Source: Diploscapter coronatus (lineage: Eukaryota; Nematoda; Chromadorea; Rhabditida; Rhabditidae). From it: DNA of 64,000 bases. Under the pieces are notes generated by a model. It was not told the DNA's origin and did not search any database. It worked only from the letters and a program-made list of their open reading frames with translations. Of the stretch, positions 23,601 to 38,600 are shown in pieces. The stretch spans positions 60,101,201 to 60,165,200 of the forward strand of contig OZ038422.1 in assembly GCA_964036155.1 (NCBI GenBank), in the 5' to 3' direction. Positions within the stretch are counted from its first letter, which is position 1, and each line of letters begins with the position of its first letter. Made by a program: the position numbers and the translations under genes.

Positions 23601-26600
23601 ACTTCAAAAATTTCTAATGATTTTGATAGGTTTCAAATAAACGCCAATAACTATTCCATTTTCGCGTTTCCGATGATCTTGCGTTTTCTAATACTTTCTC
23701 GCGATAGCAAAAAATCTTTTCCCTTAAAACATATGCGTACGTTTCATGTTACACTACTGAATTGCTGAATCCAGAAATCTGATCTATTCTCCAAAAAATG
23801 GCCTTATTTTTACCCAAAGATACCACTTATTTGACCAAAATAAGTACTTTTCTGGGTAAATACACTCTCGATTTATCTCTATTCTTCGGCGCTTCGGTGA
23901 CCTTCTAAGATAGGATTAGGTGAGATAAAAACCGCTGGCGAGCAAGTGGTATCTAAGGATTTGGATTAACTACCATACATAAAATGCCCCCGAAATACCA
24001 GACCCGGATTTTAATTTCCGATAGACCAGACGATTTTTCGGGTGCATTTCCCATAATAGGAAAGGATTTTTGAGGGGAAAGTACCATATGTTAGGTCCCT
24101 GTTCTCAAATGTCTTCCACCAGAGATAGGGCCTGGTGTAAAACAGCAAAATAAGGCCAATTTGAAAGTGTTGCGAAAGAAATAAGCATATTGAAGCTTGA
24201 AAATGGCGGTTTCAAATTTTTTAGTTATGATATGATTCAGAATTCCTACTTATAAGTTTAACTTTAATCGTTTTATTTTTCGATGCAATCCTATATTAAA
24301 ATAGAACAAAGGGTTTCGAGTTATATCTATAATTTTATGAAATCAAAATTTTCATAAGTTTCAAAATAATCACTTATTATTTGTTCTGATTATAAGATTT
24401 AGTCAAGTCACTCATCCTTTAGGAAGAGAAAAAATACCAAAAACCCACCCGATGATTTTCGTGGTGTGCCATTGTTTGTGTCCCATTTGGTAGTCTGTTC
24501 TGGTAGCCATTCGGTTGCATCATTTGGACGGGTTGAGCAGGTGGTTGCTGGGATATGACTGGGGGTGGTTTGATTCGTTCCATCGAAGTCGATGCGGGGA
24601 GGGCAGCCATCCCGAGGAGGAGCTAAAATTCGCATATTTTCTCATAAAAGCAATAATTTTTAGAAATTCTTATGAAGAATATATTCGTCTTTGTCATTCT
24701 TTTATTTCTAGAAAATTTCAATTTTTACCTGATCTCCATTGGCCGAGTTCAATTGGTTTTCGAGTGCGGATAATTCCTCAAGAATTTCGTCTAGTTGCCA
24801 TTCGGAAGATTCTGAAAAATGAACATTTAGAAATTTATATTTTTGAAAAGTATAATTTTCTAGAAAATTAAAACATTTTGGATCGTTTCATACTCTTAAC
24901 CCTAAATTTTCCTACCTCTCCTCCGAATATAGTCTCGATAAGTGAACATTTTCATAAATCCCAAACTTAGAATTCCATTCGAAAATTCGTAGAGCTTTCT
25001 AGGAGGAAACTAATGTTTTATGTCTTTGCGTTCAGAGTTTTAAAATTTCGAGTCGCGATTTCAAATCCATAAAAATGAAATGATGAGTGTACTGATAAGG
25101 CAAAATAATCAATAAAATATGATTTGCTAGGGGTGGAGATTAGTATTTGTTCAGGGGAGAATTAGAATTTACGGAGTTAATTCCAAGGCTTATGAAAAAA
25201 GAACGAGTAAAGTTTGAAATAAATTTTCAAAGTTTTCAATTTTAGTTCTAGGAAATTCTGAAGAAAATATATCTCGTGAAAATTTTACAAAAAGAAAAAG
25301 AAAGATTTCTCCCGGAAATGTTACTCCGATTTTCATAAAATGAGTGACACGCGGGATTAAATTTCCCAATGTCTAAAATGGACAGAAAATAGAGCAAAGA
25401 AAAAATCATATAGTCAATGTTGTATACTTTTCGTTAAAATTAAAATCCATATGCTTTATCATTAAAAAAATCTATATAGAGCAATTTAGCTCTAAAAAGA
25501 CCAAGGGCCTAATCTAAGAATTGGGGCGGTGCTAATAGTAAAAGGGAAGGAGTCCTACCAGTTCTAGTCTTTTCTTTTCTTCTTCTCTACTTTCTTTACT
25601 ATCACCCTCTACAATTTGCAACAGGTGGTCAATATCAAACAAGAAAAGAACAAGGAAAAGAAAAAATGTAAGAAAGACACCTTTTCAAATGTACTCATAG
25701 TAATTGGGTGATTGAATGATGGTAACTAGATTCTAAAGAATAGTAGAGTTCACTTTGATCATTACTAGGAGCTAGGTAACCACAGGTTAGGTAAGTCCAA
25801 GAATTTTGTTTCTTAACTTGGTAAAATTGGAAAATAAAATGTTTCGGGGAAAATTTCCTGTTTTCATTCATATCCGATTGAAACATACAAAATGCAACTT
25901 TCACTTTCTCAATGAAGTTGGAAAAGTAGCTGGGTCAAGAACTTGGGAAGATTGACTTAAAAAGTTAGTAGGATTTGTAAAAGAGATGAATGTCTATGAA
26001 TAGGTCGAAGAAATTAGAAAAAGAACGATTTTAGTTCTAGTAAAATGAAAAAATCTTGAATTCTCTATAGCATATGCAAATTTCTCTAGGAAATCGGAAG
26101 GCAATGACCAAAGACCCAATTAGCCTTGAAACAGTCCGAGGCCGTTTCAGGGGACATTCAAATAACACCTCTTCTACCCGAGGAAATGGGAAATTGAACC
26201 AAAAGAATCAATCAGCCTTAGCGGAATGGTTACCATCAAAGGAATTGGGCCGATGATACTATTTTGGGCAACAAATGGTATGAGTTACCAAAAATAATTA
26301 CCAAACGGGGTATTTGGGAAATTAAATGAAGAATTACGATTAAAGGACATCGAACCAATTTAGGTAAATGGCACCAAAATGTACCATGGGAAGATCGAAA
26401 TGGTAATTTTCAGATGAAAACGCCAAGTTTTTTGAAGTCCAAAGACTAGAAAGCATGAAAATCCCCAAAAAACGAGGCAATTTTCGGGGGAAACTTGAAA
26501 ACGATTGTGATTTGCCTAAAATGGCACTCGAAGTTAGGCTTGAGCTAGAAAGAGAAAGGTTTGAATTGGGGCTCTTGGTAAGGAAGTAAGAAAGAGAGAA

Positions 26601-29600
26601 AGAAAGAAATAGTAAGAAGATAGAATAGAAGAGAAAAAGAAAGAGAAAGAAGCAGTATAATAAGCTAGGAGAGAAAAAAGAAACAAAGATGAGTTAACCC
26701 AGCTCAGTTTGTATTTGAGATGAGAGTCGGATTGGATATCAATCTGGGAAATAGCGTATGAACCTGAGAGAGAAGAGAAATCAGACAAACATCCCAGCCG
26801 TGAAGATTTGCCTAGTATGGGTAAATAATTAGGTTGATTGGGCTTGGTAAGGATACAAAAATGTTCATTTTTCAAAATTTCCTATAGACAATATACTGAG
26901 AAATTGTAGAATTTTCGATTTTTGTTTTTCTACATCATGGAAGGGGATAAAATTCTAAAACTTATAAATTTTAAAGCATATTTAAAACGGTTCTTTCCGA
27001 ATTAGAACTTGGTTGATATTTGAAAGGCCCTAAACATGGATTAGTCAATAACTAATCCTGCCAATAATAACATACAAATCTATGCAAAATCGAGAGCGTA
27101 TATAAAGACAAAGCAAAGGGAAATCTAAACAAACAAATTTGCAAGAGAGCTTTTGAAAATTAGGACCATTTTACTCTCATAAACCAGGTCGGTGATATCT
27201 TTTCGAGAATTTTTACAAAAATTTCAAGATTATGTCACTTTTGTAGCTTATTCAAAATGACGCTTTTTCAGACAACGTTGAAGCCTAGTATACGCAGAAA
27301 ATTGCACCATATACAAAAGACTCAAGTTCAAAAGCTCTTGTGCATAAGAATGACAAAGATACTTGAACTTTGTCCAATTTGGGCATATTTGGTCAATTTG
27401 TTAAAGATCATTAAATTGTGAGAGACTTTAGAGAATCGGAAAATGCTCGAATCTGACCCACTTGATATGGAGAATTGGATGAGTTTTGATTACTCTTACT
27501 CAATCTCTTTTTCTCTCCAAGAGCCCTATACTCTCGTTAACAAGATTTGCTAAATTTAGTCCTTGAAGCGTGATGCTAGTCGAATTCCTAAAGTGGTAGT
27601 CTGGAAAATTTGAAAAATGATAAGTTACCAAAGACCCAAATAGTTAAAGACCCTAAGAAATTGCCATCTTCCCATAAATGGTTCATCTCAAGATAAATGG
27701 TTCTGCCAAAAGATAGATAATGGATGGTTTCATAACAATAGACGGAAAACAATAGTGGTTTTGGTCAAATGGTAAATTTTTGAATACTCGAAAAGGGTAA
27801 GGAACTTGTGTAATCGAGAATTTTTTGCCAAAAATGTAAATATCTTCCTGAAAAGAAAAGGATGGGTCGATATTTGTATAAATGGGCGGTCCTTTTACCT
27901 CTATGCCCTAGAATCCCGTATATCTGGAGGATATGGGGAGAAATTCTATGGCGTCATAATCTAGCAAATGTCACGGGAGCCTCTTTTTATGGCACCGTTC
28001 GAGAAAAATCGATGATTTGTACAAAATAGACGCCTTTGATTGATAGATTTCTTGCTTTTAGCAAAATTTTGAATGACAAATTGGATATACTTTCATATGG
28101 TAAAGCATAGGGATAAAAAGTGAACTTCCTACAGCACATCATATTTGAGAGGTGGGTTTTAGATATCAGAGGGGTAGAATTTGTAATTGTTGGAAGAGTA
28201 ACCATAAAAATATGGTATGGAAGACCTAGAATAGGTGCAAGGTTATTCGCTAGTTTGCCAAAGGGTGGAAGGAGCAATCAAAACGATTATCCGTGAGAAC
28301 GGGTATGTCATAAATCCGAAAATTCGCAAAATATCCCTACCCGGGAATCTGAAACGATCCAAAATATACAAATTTTCTTATTTAAAAAAAAAACTCTGTT
28401 TCAAAAACACATATTTCAAAGAAACAGTTGCCATTTTTCAATCTCCACTTTCAAATGTGTTGAAAAATTCTATAAACCATGATATTCTCTCAACTCCCAA
28501 TGGCTTTATAGTGCACCGAATGTAGACGTAAAAATGATAGGAACCTCTCCTACCTTTAATATTGTTCATGCTGTATCGTAGAGTGTCAATTGGGGGTTTA
28601 GGGGGTACAATCGGTCGGGTTTTCACTGCACTGCTTCCAGCGAGTGGCTGCATCCCAGAGTCCATCGGAAAGGGGCTCGTACCGCTCGAGGTCTGAGGCA
28701 TCTGAAACATCAAATATTAAAATGTGAAACTTTTAAAATCGGTAAAAAAAATTTATAAAGGTTCGTAGAAACTTTAGGACAATGAAATAGTTTATAATAT
28801 TAAGAAAATTGATATCGGTATAAGATAGAAGATTTCTCGAAAGACAGAAATTTCTAAAGACGATATAAAATTGAAATAAAAAAACTAGAAAAATCGAGGA
28901 AATTCATTTCAAGACCGAAATTCCAGAACAAACTTCGAACAAGGAGAGGTCAAAATGAAGAAAAGGATATTTGTCTTCCGAAAAATCGGAGAATAATCCG
29001 TGTTTAGTTTGGGGAGGAACGAGACTAAGACCGGGACTAAAATTTGATCGAAACCGAAAACAAGAGATTGTCAGTCAATAAGAACGAAAAATTTTAATGA
29101 TAGCCGTATCAACCTATCACTTTGCCCTATCAACACTATCAAAAGAGTTCTTTTTCGGTCGTAAATCATTCGAAAATCAATACAAAGAGCTTCAAGTTTC
29201 AAACTTCAGAAATTTTATACAAGGTTCAAAAGTTTGAAAGTTTCTACAGAAAGAAATTAAAAAAAAAAAACTCAAAAATTCGAGTTTTGAAAGAAAAATT
29301 ATAAAATCCTAAATTTCCTACAGAGAAAGAGTAGGGAAAAAATATATTTAAAAAAAAACCGGAAGTTTTTCTAACTAGAAGCTAAAATTCCAAGGTTGGT
29401 ATAGGTAAAACCTAAGGTAAGCTAACATAACGACCTCATAACAATAGTTCTCGCGTGCGGTCCGTAGCGCTAGAACTCTAGCACTATGCCCTATGTTTGC
29501 CCTTATGCGTACGAGTCTTGTCTACAGAGCAACCGTCCCCTTTCCAAATACGGGGCTAAAGCATAAAAGCCACAGGGCTTGCAGGGTATTATCCAACAAA

Positions 29601-32600
29601 GGCTTCCGGTCTCGAGGTTCAAGAAAACCGGACGAGAAAATTTGATAGGTTTTAAAATTTTGTTTAATTAGATGCAAAGAGGACGTATTCTTATGAGCAA
29701 ACATTGCCAAACCTGGACTTTATTTTTTTAACTTATGGAATTTCTGATAAGCTAATTAGTTCTCATTCAGAATCAATACGGAGGAAATCAAACACATTTT
29801 ACGAGTTTTTTGAAACTTACAAAATTTAGATTTCTAGGCAAACTAGATAAAGCTGCATGAAAACGAAGCAAAAGTTCAACTAAAAGAAAATAATGAAGAT
29901 GAAGGAACGGTAAGCTTTGTGCGTTCATTCGTTCTTTCGGACCATGTCTCTGTATGCTGCTTTCCTGTTAGCTAGAGAGTGATCAAACACACGCGCAACG
30001 CGCACTGGACATATTACATTACGAGAGGACCGTTCTATTAGAGAAGTCAGAGCAAATCAGAGAATCAAACAGGACAGCATTCGAGAGCCAAATGAAATTC
30101 GAAATGAAACTCATCAAGTGATAGATAAATATTGTGGAAATTTGATAGGGTTGATAAAAGTTGCGAAAATTTTGATTTTTAATAAGGAAAGTTAGAAGGA
30201 AAACTAAAAATGGTATTTGCTCCTAAAATTATTGATATTGAAGTCAAAATAGTACATTGTTTGTCTAGACTGAAAACAAATTAGAGCTAATTTGAATAGT
30301 GTATGTTTCAAAAATCGAACTAATTTGGTATTTATAATAGCGAAAATAGTAGAGATGGTGGTTTAAGATTTGTAAAATGTATAAAAAAAATTCTTTTGGC
30401 TACTTTTCAGATTTATAAATCCGAGCCAAATGAAAGGATTAGCTTGTTGGATATATTTGGATTTCCATGGATTTCGCAAGACAAGTTTAATGAAATTAGA
30501 AAGTCCCCATAGAAAATTTTAATTTCGCTGGCTAGTGGTCAAAATCTTAATAGAATTATGGATTTCGAAGATTTTACTAAAAGAGAAAATTCGATAGATT
30601 TAGTAAAATTTACCTAAAATGGATGAAGCCTATCAAAAGGTATTCGTAATGTTTGCATGGTATATGAAATTCTATCCTTGTTCTTTTTTCTTCCCCTATA
30701 TGGATATGGAAAGATACCTCAGACGTTTTTTCTCCAGCGGAATGAATTAAGCTAAGGTCGATTGGACTTGAAACCGGAAAGAGGAGGAGAATATATTCAG
30801 GAGGAAAATAACTATAGGAAGAGAAAGTGCGAGTTTGAAAATGTAGTTTTCGAGGAAAATAATAGAATTACAGAAAGAAAAAGTAGCAATCTTTCAATTT
30901 TCAAGAATGTTACAATGGTGTAAAGAAGTAAATGACGCTGGTTGGAAGCTGATTTCCAGAAAAGTAATAGAATTATAGAAATTTCTAGGTATACAGCCAA
31001 TTTTTAGTGAAATTTGATTTTTTACAAAGGTGCAATAATCATCATTGGAGTCAGTGAAAAAGTGACTAGAATCGAGTAAAAATAAAAACGTGAAATCGTG
31101 AAAAGCCATTCAGCACGATTGTGTTGATCTCTTTTGAATGTGAATGAATGTATCTCTAACTCTCTTCCTCTTTACAGGAAATCAGACACAAATAATAGCA
31201 ACGATACGCAACTGGTTTGGATTTTCATTGCGCATTCCTCCGCTTCTCTGCCCACTCTCTCCATTTCCTGTGTTATTTTTTATGGCTGAATCTTTCTCTC
31301 TCAATTTCAATCACTGTTTCGGCCGTACAAAAATTATCATATTTAGGCGAGAGATACACATATGTGGGCGCTGAATATTAATCTAGCGGTCGAAATTGAA
31401 TTGAAATAAATCGATTTGAAATTGATATTCACGATGAAAATCGATAGTCTAATTTTAGAAAAAATATCCCAGATTTATTTTAAGCTGTTTCTTATCATAG
31501 ATTGAAAATTCAAAGATTTCCTTAGTTTAGAATTTGGAGAATCTCAATTTCCGAATTTTAACCTATCCACGACACATGAAGAATAATTTTTGAGGTAAAT
31601 CACTTAAAGAAGAAAAAACTTCGCTAAAAGCATATCCGTAAAGGCAAACTCAGCAAACTTTAGAAAAGAGGGAAGGAAGAAAAATAAGAAAAGAGGCCCG
31701 AGGTTTGTAGGGTGCGAGGTGTTGCATGACTCACTTCCTAACAAACCTCTGCACATAACAAATCAATCTTTTTCCAGATTCCGAAGAAAAAATGATTGCA
31801 AATTTGTTATCAGAAAATTTAGGAAAAAAAAATTTTTTGCAGGAAAAGTCTAGGAAATATCATATCCACTCATAATTTCTTTCTTGTAATAAATGCGAAG
31901 GAGAAAAAGATGAAAAAACGGCTGGCGTAATTACGGGGGCCATATTATAATAATCCTAGCTAAGGGCGAGTAAAGTCCTATTTTCTAAGGATAAGACGGA
32001 AAATAGTCTGGCACGACATTGACTAATAACTGACAGCCATCTGGCGAGTGACCACATACTTCCATAGAAAAATCGCCTCTCCTATGTCGAAGCATAGGAC
32101 TTGAAACCGGATGGAATATATGAAAACGTTTACAGGATGAAACATATGCAAGGCATTTTTCACGTTTTTTGCCAGAACGGAGTTGCGGAAAAATCCTATG
32201 TCGAAAGTTTCAATTTTCAGAAGATGTTTTAGAAATTTTTGACATTAGTAAGAGGGGAAAGATTACGAACTTCGGATGAAAATTTCTCAAAAAAATCGAG
32301 AAATCAGAAAGTTAAAATTTTCCCAAATAAATTCTCAAAAATCCTAAAATTCCACTCTAAATCCCTAAATTGATTCATTTTCTGAAAAAGTGTCGGCTTT
32401 TCGAAAGAAAAATTTGAGAGCGCTTCTCACATTTTGGGTTGGAAGAAAAGCGGCGGCGTTTTAGATGCTTTGAAATGAGGTAAAAAGGGCCTGACAACCA
32501 AGTGGGATTGGGATTTCATATATCCCAAACATTTTTGGAAGCTATCCTTAACCATTATCCGGATTTTTTTGATATCCTAGATAAGTTTAGGGCCCTATCT

Positions 32601-35600
32601 TAAAACATTAGGCGAGAAAATCCATTGGGTTATCTCCCGAGGGATCTTTTTCAAGCTGACCGACAGTTCGTATAAATTAGCATATGAAAAAGCGAAAAAT
32701 GGAGGCGTAAAGAAATGAATATCTCAATCAAAATCTGAGAAATTGGGTAAAGGCAAGCGGGCGTAATAGATGGCATGATTGCTTTGCAGAAAATTTAGGA
32801 TATTTTGAAGGCCTTAATGATTACGTTATTCACACTGAACAATGAAATGTCAAAATCATAAATTTTAGGAGTCTCTTGAAACTTGTTTAAATCATGAAAA
32901 ATGTCCAGATGAAATTTTAGAATTCCTGAATCTGAAGAAAAACAGCTGTGGAGAAAAGATCAAAATTTATGAAAAAAACTAAGATTTTCTAAATTTCACG
33001 AAACATGCAAAATCTCCGCATGTCCAGTTTTTCTCGGTATAAAATTCCTCGCAAAACAAATGTAAATCCCGTGTATCCGAGATATCGTTTTTACATGAAA
33101 AATAATACATCTCTCTCGAAACAATGAAAATACGACAAATAAGAAAATCTTAGGAAAAGCAAAATACAGGAACATCTGCAAGCGAGGGCCAGAGAGGCGG
33201 AGAAAAGCGATGACAGGGTGCCCATCCTTAACCATTACGATAAGACATGGATGCAGAGGAAGACAGGAAATTGAGGAAAAAACGGATAAGAGAGGATCGG
33301 ATCAGATCGGATTTCCTGAATGAAATAAGAAGAAACATACCATGCCAGGGGCAACAAGAAAGAGATGGAGAATTGAGAGTGAAAAGGATGCAGAGAAAAT
33401 GAGAAAGACATAGAAATGCTTGAAATACATGTGAAGCATATGCTATTTGTATGCTTGTTGTTTTGAAAACAATACGTCAAAATAAAAATACAAGTGCTTC
33501 CGCAGAAAAAATGAAACTTTTCTTGGAAAGTAAATATTTTTGAAGAAATATTAGCTTCCTAAATTTGGAAAGTTGTAAACTCAGTTACGAGAGCTGTCAA
33601 ACCGCGTTCTACTCAAAATGAACCCCCTTCTTATCTGGGATTTAGAGTTTGGATTTCAAGATTCGAGATTTTGGAAAACTTCCAGCAAAGTTAGAAGTCC
33701 AGTCCCGAGGGAGTTCCCGAAATGAATCAAGAAAAACCGAAACTTGTACGGAATTCCGAACTTGAAAGTTCAATTTGATAAAAGTTTGTGCGTTGAAATT
33801 TTGAATTTTCAAAATTTAATTTGATAAGGAATTTTAAATTTCCAAAAGAATGGCCAATTTCAGAGCTAATTTGATAAGAGGAGACTTGGAAAAATGGATT
33901 TTTTAAGGAAATCGATTTTTTGGACAAGATTTTCTTAATCTTTTTAAGGAAATCGGAAAGAAATCCAGACCGTTTTAATTAAAAGCCTTAGGAATGATTC
34001 TAGAGAAACAAGAATAGGAAGTTCGGAAGGCAATTAGAGAAGAAAACTAGAAAACTTCGGAAAAGGAATCAGAAAGGAAGAAAAGAAATTAGTATAACTT
34101 AAAATTCACATGATATGCTTCATGAAAAAATCTTCAGGAAAATCGAAATGTAAAAATTTAGTAGAGAATGGATTGATAGGTTTTAGAAGTGTTCTTATTT
34201 TAAAGCTTACGAATCCACCTATTTCCTGTACAAAATAAGAGTAAAAAATAAGAAAAGGGTATGATTCAGGTTTTCAGTTTGGGTAAAGAAAAACCGAAAA
34301 CTCCGCCATCAACAATGAAGTGGTATTTCCTAGGTTCCTTTTGAAAGAAAAAACCTCTTTGAAGATAGTTTTGAAATCGAGAGGGTTAGGGAATTATACA
34401 AAAGGAGAAATAGTGCTTGATTTTTGGAGAGCGAAAAAAGAAATCAAAAGAAAGGGAACGGCGAGCGCGTGTGACTAACTGGACACAGAGCGTTATGTCA
34501 TTCATTTGGAGGGGTTAAAGAAAGAGAACGTGGAAATATTATTCAAAAATAAGGGAGGAAAAGATAGAGAAAAATGGAAGAGCACTGATTTTATAGAAAT
34601 AAAGAAATATACAAGTTAAGGAAGAGAGAGATTTGGATTGGGCTTTAAACAAAACGGATATTGGCAATCGTGCTCGCAACTGACACGAGTTTCTCGGCGT
34701 CTCTGTGCTCTCTCGATTCTTATCACTTTACCACTCGCTATTTCTCCTTACTCTTTTTCCTTAACCCTCGAATTTTATCACTTTATTTCTCTATCTCTAG
34801 CCCTCTCTAGTTTACTCTCTATCTGTTACGAGTGAGTACGAGGTTCTCAAATGTGAACGAACGCCAAGCCAACTAAATCCATTGTAAAGTTAGGCATCCG
34901 CAAAGGGGTGCGAAAAACGCAAAACGTAAGAAAAATTAAAGTAGAGCACGTTTGCAGAGAGCTGACAACTCCACGGAAGAAAAACTGGAAAACGCGAGCG
35001 CATGAATGAAATAGCAAAAAGAAGGAAGAAAAAACGTGAGACGCTAGTTTCGTGAAATTTTGGAAAAACATGAGGTTTCAAAAGAAAAACTATTTTATGG
35101 ATTTTAAGAATATATTTAAAATATGTTTTAGGAAAACGACAAAATGCACTATTTTGAAGGAAAGTAATCGCAGTTTTTTCTTTAATTAACTGAGAAGCAG
35201 GCAAATTTTTAAAATAAACCAGTAAAACATGGATTTCAAGAAAATTATAATATGAGATTATTTTTCACAAAATGGTACTGCCATAATTGACGTTGAAATT
35301 GTACAAATTTATAAACCCAAAAATTCAATCGATAGGTATGAAAATAGCCCATCGAAAAGTTCCATTCAATTTTATGGGGCGCGTCAAAATTGGGTGTGGT
35401 TTTCGAGAAGCCCAAAGAATTCCAGCGCATTTTTCATACAATCCCTTCCCATGACGATAAAAATCCCATTTCTACCGTATTTACGGGAAAAATCAACAAA
35501 CTTTTCTGAAAATCCTCGAAAAACTAAATCTCAATTTCCGAGAGTAAATAGAAAATTGCAATTTTCTTCACGCCATACAAGGTCATTTTCAAATCCCACT

Positions 35601-38600
35601 TGGTTTTGTCACCTTTTCTTGGTTTCTAAGGAATAAAAAATTCTTAGTTCTCAAAATCTCTAGCCTACTGTTAAAAGATAGGGCTTAAAAATCGTTGGAA
35701 ATATTCAATTTCCAAAATTCTTGTTCAATGATTAGAGATAAAGCTGGAAAACTGTCTGGGATAATTTTGAAACCCAAAAAATTGGGGGAGCAAATAACCT
35801 ATGCCTGAGGCACATGAATAAGGAACAAGCCCCCCACTATTGTGAGCGAAGGAGTACAAAGTGAGAGATGACGAAGAAAGGAGAGGGGAGAGAGAAAGAG
35901 AAAATCCGAAATGAAAAATGACACAAAGAGTATGGAAAGAAACGCCAAAAACTAATAATGCGTGTAGAGTAAGAAAATAGTGAGTTTTAAAGCGAGTCTA
36001 TAGAAAGAGGAAATTTTTGAAATGAGTAAAAAATCGCTTTTGCTCGGAATAATATTTCACTCTAAAGAAAACTATCTCTTCTTTCAAAAATGATTTATGG
36101 TGATTAGGTTTGAAAGGAGGTACGAAAATTCTGCTAATTAACTGAAAGCCTCGAATCGTTTTAGTGACTCCGTGAAAAAGTCTAGAGAAGAGATTTAAAA
36201 AGTGAAGGAGTAGATTAAATTAGATTTATATAGATTTTATAGGGACAAAGAAAGAATAACAAAGTACAAAATTTCAGCTTATATTACCAATTTCATGAAA
36301 TCTAAATTTAGTACATTTGAGTATTCTATTCATGCAATAGGAAAGACTATTGGTCAAATTGATCGGAATAAACGTTTCCGGGCATTTCTTGGGTTGTTTT
36401 GGTTTCCATATCTTTATGGAGCTAAAATTAGTGTAAAGTGTACAAGAAAATCAAAGATACCAAAAATGATAAAAATGTGGCAAATTGGATACCATAAAAT
36501 CTGGTAACCTTCCATTTAATGAAGCCGCCTTGATTTATTGTTAGCGGAATAAATTTGACTGAAAAATCTCCAGCTGCGAGCGGTAAAAAGGAATCGAAAA
36601 GGGGTGCGGCTTTTTGACGTTTGCGCACGTTTTCCGTTGGGATCACGCAAGGGCGCTAGACGTAACGCGAAAGGAGGAAAGCATGACTAAAGCATTAATG
36701 AAACGGAGAAGAGGAAAACAATTTGGAATCCAAAATAATCAAACGAAGGTGATCTTCATTGAAATCTATCATAGCGGTAAAGAACAGAAAGGGATGTAGT
36801 TCGGTATATATCGATTGATTTTCCTCGCAAAAAATAATAAAGAATAAGCTGATCTTCATCAAAACTTCCTTCTAGTGTTAAGGATGGGAAGCCAAAACCG
36901 TTTGGAATAATTCTCCGAATTTTAATGAAGTAGCAAAGTGTCAATGAGTCGTCACTTCCTGTATTATGATGAGAAAAAAGAATAAGCTGGATGGATTTTC
37001 AAGAGAGAAAAAAAGAACTAGAAAAAGCGATCTTCGCGAAAATCCAATCGACTGACTAATTGGGAGATTTCTAAGGACTTCCGGACATCGAAAAAGTCCT
37101 TATTGGGGAAAAAAGTTAAAGAAGTCATTATTCTTCGAGAAGAATCAAAAAGCGTCATCATTATTGAAATTTCTAGCAATTTGAAAGGAAGGTGTTATTT
37201 CCATTGAATTAATAAAAAAGGAACTCGAGGATTCTAATAAAATTTTCGTGAACCTTATTTTAAAAATACGTATAAAAGACTAAGTAATTACTCTATAAAT
37301 TTCATGAGGTCTGGTATAATTTCGTGAAGCCTATTTTTGTAAAAGCATTTAAGCAAATTGAATTATTTCTATTACTCGAGAAATCCTAAAGCCCAAATCA
37401 AAATTTCATGAAACCTATTTCAACTAGTCATTCGTCAAAAATCTCATTTAGATTTTCCGCAATTTCCGAGAAAAATTAGCTGTAAAATTGACAAATGCGT
37501 GTTCGCGGAACGGGCTTATGAATGAGGTAGTTTCGGGCCAAAAAGGAATAGGAAAAGCCTGTAATAAAAGGCCCCAAAGTATGCCGAAAAGAGGAGAAAT
37601 AGTACGGATTTTATGAGCATTAGAGGTAAAAATATAAGAAATAGAACCATCTTTCGGAGAGATAAAAAGAAAAGATCAGGCTAATTGTGCAGTGACCTGG
37701 TACAGGAAAGCCCTATACAAAAGCCTACAATGTCTTTCCTTTCAAAAAGCTCTAGTCCATGTTAAAGTTATCAAAACAAAAACAGCTGGTATGAAAATTC
37801 TGGAAATTAGCTTTTGTTCTGTCACTTACAAGGGAACTTTTTACCCTCGTCCTGGCGATATGAGACGAGAGTACCCACATCTTTCTTCCCATGAAATGAG
37901 GATTCCAAATCTGTAAAAATTTTTTGCCCGTTCGCAAAAATACACCCGCCCCGAGGGTGTCGAATTTCTTCTATTTCACACCCCTTACTCCCTTCGGCCG
38001 GAAAGAAGGGAAGGTGAGACGTGTAATCGTGGCGCAGTGGTATAGAGTTGGTCATAAGGATACTATGCTGTTTTATTATCTATCACTATTCACTTTTTTA
38101 TTTCATTCAGAATAATTACTTTTTTTTTTTTGCAAAATTTATTTATTCGAAAATTTATCTTTTGCAACATTTTTTGCTAAATATTCATAATGAAACGAGA
38201 CATTTAGAATGACACGTTGTTTGTATTTCGAAAAAATTAATTTCTCAAAAATGCTATCTTTGTGTCGAATATGATACACCATTTTCTTGCTTTTAGATAG
38301 GGTTACCAAATATGCAAAAAAAAAAAACTCTTTTAGGTTGGAAATAAATTTTGCAAAAAAAAGTAATTATTCTAAATGAAATAAAAAAGTGAATAGTGAT
38401 AGATAATAAAACAGCATAGTATCCTTATGACCAACTCTATACCACTGCGCCACGATTACACGTCTCACCTTCCCTTCTTTCCGGCCGAAGGGAGTAAGGG
38501 GTGTGAAATAGAAGAAATTCGACACCCTCGGGGCGGGTGTATTTTTGCGAACGGGCAAAAAATTTTTACAGATTTGGAATCCTCATTTCATGGGAAGAAA

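Noticed and set aside
29411..29640. Possible tRNA or structured RNA in a GC-richer island
   Set aside because: GGTTCAAGAAAACC resembles box B, but no box A at the right distance and no cloverleaf can be drawn.
31144..31374. Plus-strand frame with hydrophobic residues, possible small secreted protein
   Set aside because: There is no splice context or conserved motif, and it lies in a repeat-rich intron.
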